Assembly: GCF_002028455.1 (NCBI RefSeq)
Contig: NZ_MWUM01000021.1
Coordinates: 1-64,000 of the forward strand
Direction of reading: 5' to 3'
DNA length: 64,000 nucleotides
Source of the DNA: Zoogloea sp. LCSB751
Lineage (GTDB): Bacteria; Pseudomonadota; Gammaproteobacteria; Burkholderiales; Rhodocyclaceae
The position numbers and the translations under genes were made by a program. The stretch's first letter is position 1. Each line of letters starts with the position of its first letter. Of this stretch, positions 57,310-64,000 are shown one piece after another. The notes beneath the pieces are model-generated. The model ran no database searches. It worked only from the letters and a program-made list of their open reading frames with translations, and was not told the DNA's origin.

Positions 57310-57866
57310 TGGGCACCTCCGGGGACCGCAGTGCCGGGCGGCGGCGAGGCAGGCGTGGCGCGCCACCCCTCGGGGCAACTCTGCACATAAGGGTAATAGG
57401 TCTTGGCGCTGTCGCAGTAGTACCAGTTACTCTGTGCTCCGGGTGTGTTCTGTGTGTTGGACGGAGGCGTTGCGGGCACGCTGCGCCAGCCCTCCGCGCA
57501 GCTCTGCACGTAGGGATAGTAGGCCTTGGCGCTGTCGCAGTAATACCAGTTCTGTGCCGCGGGCTGTGGTGCCGGCTGGACCACGACGGGTTCGGGCGCC
57601 TGCTGGACCACGACCGGAGGGTATGGGTAGACCGGCTGTGGGTAGAATAGCCAGGTTGCCCCGGCCACCCACCACCAGCCCCAGTGTCCGTCGTGATAGC
57701 CGTGATGCCAGGAGCCGGGGTGGCCTATGGGGCCACGAGGACCGGGAAAGCCGCCTGGCCCTCTGCCGTGACCGCGTGGGCTGTCGGCACTCGCTGGATG
57801 CGTCGCAAGCAGGCTGGTGCTCGCGACGATGGCCAGCAGCGCATAGTGGATGAGTCGTGTGGTCAT
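57306..57866 (-). CDS. Exported protein with two W-Y-Y-C repeats
   Basis: 186 residues. Signal peptide 1-27 (A-S-A-D). A Gly/His/Trp-rich segment (30-75) is followed by a Val/Pro-rich linker. Two near-identical 27-residue repeats (about 106-132 and 147-173) each contain N-W-Y-Y-C-D-S-A-K, Y-Y-P-Y-V-Q-S-C and E-G-W-R, so each has a pair of Cys likely to form a disulfide. The family is seen in proteobacterial envelopes but its role is unknown. GGAG lies about 9 bases before the ATG. Confidence 0.82.
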   Translation of the reverse strand: MTTRLIHYALLAIVASTSLLATHPASADSPRGHGRGPGGFPGPRGPIGHPGSWHHGYHDGHWGWWWVAGATWLFYPQPVYPYPPVVVQQAPEPVVVQPAPQPAAQNWYYCDSAKAYYPYVQSCAEGWRSVPATPPSNTQNTPGAQSNWYYCDSAKTYYPYVQSCPEGWRATPASPPPGTAVPGGAQ

Positions 57867-58080
57867 CTTGTCTGACTCCGAAACGGAACGTTTTCATTGC
57901 AGCACCGGGGGAGCATCTGGGTGTGTGAGTGATGATCACATACGTAAGTGAATGAAACTGAAACGGGTTTCTGCAATATTTGCTGACAAGGTTGCCTGGG
58001 TTGAGAACGTGCCCGCTTGGTCATGTGGTGTTGCGGTTGCCGTCGTGGAACGATGAGCCCTCTGTCGGGTATGGTAAGTA

Positions 58081-58521
58081 ATGGTCATGGATGTGAGAAA
58101 ACTTGCGGTAACGCTGTGCGTGCTGATCCTTCTGGCGGTTGGGGCCGTGTTGTATTTCCAGGTGAGGGGGCAGGATGACGGCATGCGACCCAAGAGCAAC
58201 CCCGAGGTCGTCCAGCAGATCGAAACGCGCCACGGTGCAGCATTGCGTGCCGTCGGCGTGCGTAGCCTGGGGGTGGATCCTCGTAACAGTGAGGACGTGG
58301 TGGTGGTCTTTTCGGGCGGCGGACGTCTGGGGCGCAAGGTTGCCGGACGCCTGCCGGGGCTTGTCGGTAGCGCTGGCTGTGGCAGGCTGGAAGTCGGGAT
58401 TTCGGTGGGCGATTCGCTGACGGCCTGGGGGAGCATGGATGATCCGGCTTTCATGTCCCGCTTGGATTGCGTGGTCGGGAAGGTTGTCGAGCAAGCAGCG
58501 GAGTTGCGCGACCCCGACTGA
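58081..58521 (+). CDS. Membrane-anchored hypothetical protein
   Basis: 146 residues. One N-terminal helix (about 8-26, L-A-V-T-L-C-V-L-I-L-L-A-V-G-A-V-L-Y) anchors a small periplasmic part, which contains two Cys (G-C-G-R and L-D-C-V-V). No family is recognised. ATG 58087 is an alternative start. It ends 41 bases before the RNase P RNA gene. It is divergent from the envelope-protein operon, with 214 bases of intergenic DNA between them. Confidence 0.7.
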   Translation: MVMDVRKLAVTLCVLILLAVGAVLYFQVRGQDDGMRPKSNPEVVQQIETRHGAALRAVGVRSLGVDPRNSEDVVVVFSGGGRLGRKVAGRLPGLVGSAGCGRLEVGISVGDSLTAWGSMDDPAFMSRLDCVVGKVVEQAAELRDPD

Positions 58522-58549
58522 TTTTCGGGCGCGACCGGGGGGGACCCGC

Positions 58550-58555
58550 TATACT
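58550..58555 (+). promoter_or_regulatory. -10 element of the RNase P RNA promoter
   Basis: TATACT lies 8 bases before the predicted 5' end of the RNA, the expected distance. No good -35 hexamer is seen 17 bases upstream. Confidence 0.6.
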
Positions 58556-58562
58556 GCGCGCC

Positions 58563-58950
58563 GGGAAGTCCGCCAGGCAATCGCGGTGTTTGCGCATCGA
58601 GGAAAGTCCGGGCCCCATAGAGCAGGATGCCGGCTAACGGCCGGGCGCCATAGCCTTCGGGTGAAAGCGACGGAAAGTGCAACAGAGAGCAGACCGCCGA
58701 TGGCTCTTCGGAGATCAGGCAAGGGTGAAACGGTGGGGTAAGAGCCCACCGCGGCACTGGCGACAGTGACGGCACGGTAAACCCCATCCGGGGCAAGGCC
58801 AAATAGGGGGACGTTGACGCTGCTCGCGGAGTCCCCGGGTAGGCTGCTAGAGCGGCGTGGCAACGCGTCGACCAGAGGAATGATTGCCCGGTGGCCGGAT
58901 CGTCAGATCCGGCTACTCGACAGAACCCGGCTTATCGGCGGGCTTCCCCC
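58563..58950 (+). ncRNA. rnpB: RNase P RNA (type A)
   Basis: The catalytic RNA that matures tRNA 5' ends. The ends pair as helix P1: GGGAAGTCCGCC (58563-58574) with GGCGGGCTTCCC (58937-58948). The 5' half of P4 is GAGGAAAGTCCGGGC and the 3' half is ACAGAACCCGGCTTA, both near-universal. The J-type stretch AGGGTGAAACGGTGGGGTAAGAG is also typical. Length (about 388 bases) fits type A of betaproteobacteria. Short open frames inside it are not genes. Confidence 0.96.
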
Positions 58951-59183
58951 ATTCTTGTATTCCCCACTTTTTTCCACCTGCGGGGCCGTTTCCGGTCTGC
59001 CCGTAGCGTGGCGGTGTGCAATTTCACCTTCCTTTTCCCGGTCGGTCGGTGTTCGGCGGGAGCCGCAATTGATCCAACACTTTTGCATTCCTTCTCATGG
59101 GCATTGATTTATAAGCGGATTTGCCTCGCGCCCTTCTTAACTGTAAGTGCTTGTGTCCAAAAGAAATTTACGTTGTGGTCAAG

Positions 59184-59212
59184 TTGACCGAGTATTTCTT
59201 TTCCTCTAAAGT
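59184..59212 (+). promoter_or_regulatory. Sigma-70 promoter of the mraZ-fts cluster
   Basis: TTGACC (59184-59189), 17 bases, TAAAGT (59207-59212). The -10 overlaps the first MraZ repeat, so MraZ binding would block transcription. Confidence 0.75.
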
Positions 59213-59245
59213 GGGGCGAAGTGGATGAAAGTGGGAAAAAGTGAG
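59211..59245 (+). promoter_or_regulatory. MraZ-binding box, four 10-bp-phased repeats
   Basis: GTGGG, GTGGA, GTGGG and GTGAG start at 59211, 59221, 59231 and 59241, exactly one helical turn apart. MraZ octamers bind direct repeats of this kind upstream of their own gene. Confidence 0.85.
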
Positions 59246-59282
59246 TTTTTCCGGTTCGTCCGAGTGGAGAAGTGGGGGAATG

Positions 59283-59729
59283 ATGTTTCAAGGCGCTGCA
59301 GCGCTCAGTCTCGATGCGAAGGGTCGCCTGGCGATTCCGGCGCGGCACCGGGACGCGCTGACGAAGCTCGCCGAGAATCAGCTCGTTCTTACCGCCCATC
59401 CCCATCGCTGCCTGTTGATCTACCCGGCGCCGGCCTGGGCGCCGATCCGCGACAAGGTGCTTGCCGGCTCCAGCCTTGATCAGCACTCCGCCCTGCTCAA
59501 ACGCCTGCTTGTCGGTTTTGCCCGTGACGAGGAGGTGGATTCGGCTGGGCGCGTGCTCATCGCGCCGGAACTGCGTTCTTTTGCGCAATTTGAAAAGCAG
59601 GTGCATCTGGTGGGACAAGGCGATCACTTCGAACTCTGGTCGGATGCCGGCTGGCAGAAACAGCAGGAAGCGATCTTCGCGCTGGGCGATCAGCTCATGC
59701 CTGCCGGTTGGGAAAACTTGCCGCTGTGA
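59283..59729 (+). CDS. mraZ: Transcriptional regulator MraZ
   Basis: 148 residues with two AbrB-like halves, each containing the D-x-K/A-G-R motif: L-D-A-K-G-R-L-A-I-P (near 9-18) and V-D-S-A-G-R-V-L-I-A (near 83). It represses its own operon through the GTGG box. ATG 59283 follows GGGGG; ATG 59280 would add one Met. The stop overlaps the rsmH start by 3 bases. Confidence 0.95.
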   Translation: MFQGAAALSLDAKGRLAIPARHRDALTKLAENQLVLTAHPHRCLLIYPAPAWAPIRDKVLAGSSLDQHSALLKRLLVGFARDEEVDSAGRVLIAPELRSFAQFEKQVHLVGQGDHFELWSDAGWQKQQEAIFALGDQLMPAGWENLPL

Positions 59730-60655
59730 CGAACACTCCACATATCACGGTGCTACTGGAAGAAGCAGTGGCGGCCCTGGCTATCAAGCCGGATGGCGTC
59801 TACGTGGACGGCACCTTCGGAAGGGGCGGGCACAGCCGCGCAATCCTGGCCCAGCTGGGGCCTCAGGGGCGCCTGATCTCCTTCGACCGGGATCCGGTGG
59901 CCATTGCGGCCGGGCAGGCGGTGGCAGACCCGCGCTTCGAGCTGGTGCATGCACCGTTCTCGGATTTTGCCGAAGCGCTGGCCGAAAGAGGAATTGCCGG
60001 GGTGGATGGCGTCCTGCTGGATCTGGGCGTGTCGTCCCCCCAGCTGGATGAAGCGGAGCGGGGCATGAGCTTTCGGTTCGATGCGCCGCTCGACATGCGA
60101 ATGGATACGACCCGCGGGGTGACCGCGGCGGAATGGCTGGCGGAAGCGGCGCTTGCTGACATCACCCGCGTACTGAGGGAATACGGTGAAGAACGGTTTG
60201 CTTATGAGATTGCAAAGGCGATTGCAGCTGCTCGGGCAGGGGGGCCTGTTGCAACCACGGGACAGCTTGCCGCGATCGTGGAAAAAGCGGTCCGCACACG
60301 CGAGCCGGGCCAGCACCCTGCGACGCGCACCTTCCAAGCTCTACGGATTTGTGTCAATCAAGAGCTCGAAGAACTGTCGTTAGTTCTTCCGCAGGTCGTG
60401 GCAAGGCTGGCAGTGGGAGGTCGTTTGGTGGTGATCAGTTTCCACTCGCTCGAGGATCGCATCGTCAAACGTTTCATGCGGGATGAGTCGCGTCCGCCGC
60501 AGCTTCCAGCGCGACTGCCGGTACGGGCCGCCGATCTGCCGAAGCCGAAACTGGCCTTGGTGGGCAAGCCTGTGCGGCCGTCCGATGAGGAGGTTGCTGC
60601 AAACCCGCGTTCCCGCAGTGCAGTGATGCGTATTGCCGAAAGGCTGGAGTCCTGA
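59726..60655 (+). CDS. rsmH: 16S rRNA (cytosine1402-N4)-methyltransferase
   Basis: 309 residues. The family opening H-I-T-V-L-L-E-E-A-V, the SAM motif D-G-T-F-G-R-G-G-H-S and L-L-D-L-G-V-S-S-P-Q-L-D are present. I-S-F-H-S-L-E-D-R-I-V-K is near the end. The GTG at 59726 overlaps the mraZ stop. It was formerly called mraW. Confidence 0.96.
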   Translation: MTNTPHITVLLEEAVAALAIKPDGVYVDGTFGRGGHSRAILAQLGPQGRLISFDRDPVAIAAGQAVADPRFELVHAPFSDFAEALAERGIAGVDGVLLDLGVSSPQLDEAERGMSFRFDAPLDMRMDTTRGVTAAEWLAEAALADITRVLREYGEERFAYEIAKAIAAARAGGPVATTGQLAAIVEKAVRTREPGQHPATRTFQALRICVNQELEELSLVLPQVVARLAVGGRLVVISFHSLEDRIVKRFMRDESRPPQLPARLPVRAADLPKPKLALVGKPVRPSDEEVAANPRSRSAVMRIAERLES

Positions 60656-60656
60656 C

Positions 60657-60923
60657 ATGGCGCGCCTCAACGGATTCCTTCTGATGCTGGTGGTGGCCAG
60701 CAGCCTTGGTGTGGTGGCGTCCCAGCACCAGGCCCGCAAGCTGTATGCCGCCGTCGAGCGCGAGCAGCAGCGTTCCAGCCAACTGGAAGTCGAGTGGGGG
60801 CAGCTCCAGCTTGAACAGAGTACCTGGGCCGCCCACGCCCGCATTGAAAAGCTCGCTCGCGAAAAGCTTGCGATGCGCCCGCCTCAGTCTGGGCAGATCA
60901 TTGCCATCGAGGAGCGGCCATGA
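60657..60923 (+). CDS. ftsL: Cell division protein FtsL
   Basis: 88 residues: one membrane helix (4-22) and a periplasmic coiled coil (25-70), ending with a conserved region A-R-E-K-L-A-M-R-P-P. It forms the FtsQLB complex that activates septal synthesis. The start follows the rsmH stop by one base, and its stop overlaps ftsI by 4 bases. Confidence 0.92.
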   Translation: MARLNGFLLMLVVASSLGVVASQHQARKLYAAVEREQQRSSQLEVEWGQLQLEQSTWAAHARIEKLAREKLAMRPPQSGQIIAIEERP

Positions 60924-62677
60924 CGAAGGCCAAGAAGGGCGTCACCTTCAACCACAATCCCCTCCTGCGCTCCGAATTGCCGGCTTGGCGGCCGCGTTTC
61001 GTGCTGCTGTGCCTGCTCGGCGGTTCGCTCGCGCTGATTGGCCGTGCTGCGTATCTGCAGGGGGTCAATGACCAGTTCCTGCAGGCCAAGGGCGAATCCC
61101 GCTATGCTCGCCTGCTGGGGGTGCCCGCTACCCGCGGCAAGATCACCGATCGTCAGGGCGATGTGCTGGCGGTATCGTCGCCGGTCAAGTCCCTCTGGGC
61201 GATTCCCGAAGATGCCCGCCTCAATCCGGCCCAGACCCGTCAGCTAGCCGCTTTGCTGGAGATGGACGTCAATGAGGTCAATCAGAAGCTGGCGGTCGAC
61301 AAGGAGTTCGTCTACCTGAAGCGCCAGGTGTCGCCGGAGCTGGCTGACCGTATCGCGGCGCTCAAGCTGCCGGGCATCCACGATCAGCGGGAATACCGCC
61401 GGTTTTACCCTGGCGGCGAGGTCATGGCCCATGTGCTGGGCTTTACCGGCGTGGACGACAAGGGCCAGGAGGGCATTGAACTGGCCTACGAATCGGCGCT
61501 GGCGGGCAGGCCCGGTTCCCGTCGGGTCGTCAAGGACCGGCGTGGCAATGTGGTCGAGGATGTACAGTCCATTCGCCCGCCGCAGGACGGCAAGGAAGTG
61601 GCGCTGGCGCTCGACAACAAGATCCAGTATCTGGCCCATGCCGCGCTCAAGCAAGCCATCACCGACAACAAGGCCAAGGCGGGCGGAGTCGTGGTGCTCG
61701 ATGCCAAGACCGGTGAAGTTCTGGCGCTGGCCAACGCGCCGACCTTCAACCCGAACAACCGGGTGCATCTCACCGGCGACCAGTTGCGCAACCGCGCGCT
61801 GACCGATACCTATGAACCGGGTTCGACGATGAAGCCCTTCACCGCCGCGCTGGCGCTGGAGACGGGCAAGTTCACGTCCAATACCATCATCAACTGCGCC
61901 CCGGGCCGGATGACCATCGGAACCGCGACGATCTCCGACGCCCATCCCCATGGTGCCCTGTCGGTGGCCCAGGTGATCCAGAAGTCCTCGAACATCGGAG
62001 CGGCCAAGATGGCGCTCACCTTCACACCGGACGTGATGTGGAAGATGTTCGACAACCTCGGCTTCGGTTCGCCGCTCAAGCTCGGGTTCCCGGGCGAAGT
62101 CGGTGGCAGGCTGCGTCCGGCCAAGACCTGGCGCCCGATCGAGCAGGCCACGATGTCTTATGGTCATGGCATTTCGGTGAGCCTGATGCAGATGGCCAAC
62201 GCCTACCAGGTGTTCGCCCGCGACGGCGACATGGTGCCGCTTTCCCTGTCGCGCCTGGATGCGCCGCCCCTGCATGGCACCCGTGTGTTCTCCCCGCAGA
62301 CCGCCCGCGAGGTGCGCCAGATGCTCGAAATGGTGGTGCAGCCGGGTGGTACGGCAACCCAGGCCAATATCCCGGGCTATCGTGTCGGCGGCAAGACCGG
62401 CACCGCAATGAAACTGGTCGGCGGTCGCTATGCGCTCAAGTACGTGGCGTCTTTCGTCGGTATCGCGCCCATTTCCGATCCGCGCCTGATCGTGGCGGTC
62501 ATGATCGATGAGCCGACGGCCGGCAAGCACTACGGCGGCGATGTGGCCGGTCCGGTCTTTGCCCAGGTGATGGGCGGCGCCCTGCGGACCCTCGGCGTGC
62601 CGGCCGATGCACCATTGAAACCCTTGCAGGTTGCCCGCCAGGGCACCACTTCCGCAGCCTCCGGGGAGTCCATGTAA
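60920..62677 (+). CDS. ftsI: Septal peptidoglycan transpeptidase FtsI (PBP3)
   Basis: 585 residues. A membrane helix (about 25-47) is followed by the pedestal domain and a transpeptidase domain (about 240-560). The active-site motifs are S-T-M-K (Ser near 303), S-S-N (near 357) and K-T-G-T-A (near 492). It crosslinks septal peptidoglycan with FtsW. The ATG overlaps ftsL. Confidence 0.97.
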   Translation: MTKAKKGVTFNHNPLLRSELPAWRPRFVLLCLLGGSLALIGRAAYLQGVNDQFLQAKGESRYARLLGVPATRGKITDRQGDVLAVSSPVKSLWAIPEDARLNPAQTRQLAALLEMDVNEVNQKLAVDKEFVYLKRQVSPELADRIAALKLPGIHDQREYRRFYPGGEVMAHVLGFTGVDDKGQEGIELAYESALAGRPGSRRVVKDRRGNVVEDVQSIRPPQDGKEVALALDNKIQYLAHAALKQAITDNKAKAGGVVVLDAKTGEVLALANAPTFNPNNRVHLTGDQLRNRALTDTYEPGSTMKPFTAALALETGKFTSNTIINCAPGRMTIGTATISDAHPHGALSVAQVIQKSSNIGAAKMALTFTPDVMWKMFDNLGFGSPLKLGFPGEVGGRLRPAKTWRPIEQATMSYGHGISVSLMQMANAYQVFARDGDMVPLSLSRLDAPPLHGTRVFSPQTAREVRQMLEMVVQPGGTATQANIPGYRVGGKTGTAMKLVGGRYALKYVASFVGIAPISDPRLIVAVMIDEPTAGKHYGGDVAGPVFAQVMGGALRTLGVPADAPLKPLQVARQGTTSAASGESM

Positions 62678-64000
62678 ATGCAGCAGCCTCAACAGAAGGC
62701 GCGCGCCATCCTCGATGAATTGGCCAAGGCCGGTGTGGACGTGTCACGCTTGTGCGCCGACTCGCGCCAGGTGCGTGCCGGCGATATTTTTCTTGCTTAT
62801 CCGGGCCACCGGGTGGACGGACGACGCTACATCAAGGATGCCGTCCATGCGGGCGCGGCGGCCGTGCTGTGGGAGCGCCACGGACACACTTGGGACGCTG
62901 GTCTGCAGGCTCCCAATCTGGCGGTGGACGGACTTGCGACGCTGTCCGGTTATCTGGCCGACGAAGTATGCGGGCGTCCGTCGGAGGCCCTGTGGCTGGT
63001 CGGGGTGACCGGCACCAACGGCAAGACCTCGGTGAGCCAGTGGCTGACCCGTGCTTTTGCGGCCCTCGGTCGCAAGTGCGGGGTGGTCGGTACTCTCGGG
63101 ATAGGTTTTCCCGGCGCCCTGTCGGCGAGCCTCAATACCACGCCGGACAGCCTGACCCTGCATCGCACCCTTGCCGAATTCCGCGCAGCCGACGCCCAAG
63201 CGGTGGCCATGGAAGTGTCTTCCATCGGGCTCGACCAGGGGCGTCTCAACGGCTTGCGTTTCGACGTAGCGGTGTTCACCAACCTGACCCGCGATCATCT
63301 TGATTACCACGGCAGCATGGAGAACTACGCCACCGCCAAGGCGCGCCTGTTCGACATGCCCGGTTTGCGCTCGGTGGTGCTCAACCTGGACGACCGCTTC
63401 GGCATGGAGCAGGCGCGGCGGCTGGCCGGACACGGGCTGGAGGTGATCGGCTACACCCTCATCGCCAGCAATGCCGATGCGGCGCCGGTCAACCGCGTGC
63501 TGATCGCCGACAAGCTGACCACGACAGCGGCCGGGATCCGTTTCACGGCCCGCTGCGGCAACGAGTCCGCCGATCTTTATCCCAACCTGGTTGGGCAGTT
63601 CAACGTATCCAATCTGCTGGCAGTCATCGGCACCCTGATGGCCTCCGGTTTCACGCTCGACGATGCGGCTTCGGTAGCCGAAGGGCTGACGCCGCCGCAG
63701 GGGCGCATGCAGACCCTGGGTGGGGTCTGCGACCCGCTGGTGGTGGTGGATTACGCCCATTCGCCGGACGCCCTCGAACAGGTGCTTGCCGCTGTGCGCG
63801 CCACGGTTACTGCCCGTAATGGGCGCATGACCTGCGTGTTCGGTTGCGGCGGCGACCGTGATCCCGGCAAACGGCCCATCATGGGCGAACTGGCGGCGCG
63901 TCTCGCCGACCGGGTCGTGCTGACCAGCGACAACCCGCGCAGCGAGGATCCGCTGGCGATCCTGCAGCAGATCGCGGTGGCTGCCGGTACGCAGGCCGAG
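62678..64000 (+). CDS. murE: UDP-MurNAc-L-Ala-D-Glu:meso-diaminopimelate ligase, 5' part (runs off right edge)
   Basis: 441 codons are open to the window end. The ATP loop is G-V-T-G-T-N-G-K-T-S-V (near 110). M-E-V-S-S-I-G-L-D and N-L-T-R-D-H-L-D-Y-H-G are typical Mur ligase motifs. D-N-P-R-S-E-D-P near the end marks meso-DAP specificity, as expected for a Gram-negative. The ATG lies directly after the ftsI stop codon. Confidence 0.95.
   Translation, partial: MQQPQQKARAILDELAKAGVDVSRLCADSRQVRAGDIFLAYPGHRVDGRRYIKDAVHAGAAAVLWERHGHTWDAGLQAPNLAVDGLATLSGYLADEVCGRPSEALWLVGVTGTNGKTSVSQWLTRAFAALGRKCGVVGTLGIGFPGALSASLNTTPDSLTLHRTLAEFRAADAQAVAMEVSSIGLDQGRLNGLRFDVAVFTNLTRDHLDYHGSMENYATAKARLFDMPGLRSVVLNLDDRFGMEQARRLAGHGLEVIGYTLIASNADAAPVNRVLIADKLTTTAAGIRFTARCGNESADLYPNLVGQFNVSNLLAVIGTLMASGFTLDDAASVAEGLTPPQGRMQTLGGVCDPLVVVDYAHSPDALEQVLAAVRATVTARNGRMTCVFGCGGDRDPGKRPIMGELAARLADRVVLTSDNPRSEDPLAILQQIAVAAGTQAE

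Larger units (their letters stand above)
58951..59279. other. Intergenic region before the division cluster
   Basis: 329 bases after rnpB, with no supported gene. It holds the promoter and MraZ box of mraZ near its right end. A short T-poor stretch follows rnpB, and I see no clear terminator for it. Confidence 0.5.

Noticed and set aside
58439..58863. Open frames inside the RNase P RNA on both strands
   Set aside because: The RNA's P1 and P4 helices explain the sequence fully.
1..64000. CRISPR arrays and tRNA genes
   Set aside because: No regularly spaced repeats and no cloverleaf or T-loop motif in a suitable context were seen.

Overview
This is high-GC DNA from a betaproteobacterium, most likely in or near the Rhodocyclales. 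That placement is an inference from the mix of two PEP-CTERM proteins, a glnA-ntrB-ntrC block, a birA-coaX-SPOR block, a coaE-zapD-yacG-Nudix-ATPase block, separate hldC, and a meso-DAP type murE in an mraZ-rsmH-ftsL-ftsI order. Nearly all sequence is coding, with many 4-bp start/stop overlaps.

Layout. 1-3300: accessory stretch with the edge of an IS3-like element, two exported PEP-CTERM proteins, a small membrane protein and low-GC gene-poor DNA. 3304-9070: a TonB-dependent receptor, an AraC-type regulator and a divergent cytochrome P450. 9120-20588: a one-direction chemotaxis-like cluster (MCP-like protein, CheY, STAS protein, CheA, MCP, CheW, second MCP, truncated MCP-like protein, ODP-type di-iron protein, then a receiver-GGDEF-EAL protein). 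20978-27762: a second signalling block (a 1180-residue sensor kinase, a receiver-PAS-kinase and a NarL-type regulator), divergent from a DNA-binding-domain/receiver fusion. 28231-33820: a small unknown gene and a group 3d NAD-linked [NiFe] hydrogenase operon, hoxFUYH plus its maturation protease.

33899-40387: metabolism and envelope genes (malY/patB-like, cysK, hldC, clsB with its ybhP-like partner, nadA, rhodanese). 40442-46485: a cation efflux protein, glnA with a readable NtrC/sigma-54 control region, a DUF4124 protein, ntrB and ntrC with a perfect NtrC-like dyad between them. 46645-53811: birA, coaX, a SPOR protein, coaE, zapD, yacG, a Nudix-ThiE fusion, a DUF815 ATPase, a 36-residue membrane protein and mltA. 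53948-58521: a degenerate EAL protein, dsbC, a UbiH-family hydroxylase, two small envelope proteins and an unknown anchored protein. 58563-58950: RNase P RNA. 59184-64000: start of the division and cell-wall cluster with a 10-bp-phased MraZ box; murE runs off the right end.

The most interesting part is the chemotaxis-like cluster. It joins CheA/CheW/CheY to an ODP-like protein that keeps all six flavodiiron metal-ligand positions but lacks the flavodoxin domain. It adds a STAS protein with Cys at the usual phospho-Ser position, a truncated MCP tip and a c-di-GMP phosphodiesterase-type output, while cheR, cheB and cheZ are absent from the window. Its two MCP genes share a 635-bp block that reads as identical. 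This suggests a redox- or oxygen-sensing pathway feeding motility and/or c-di-GMP; the architecture is seen, the function is inferred.
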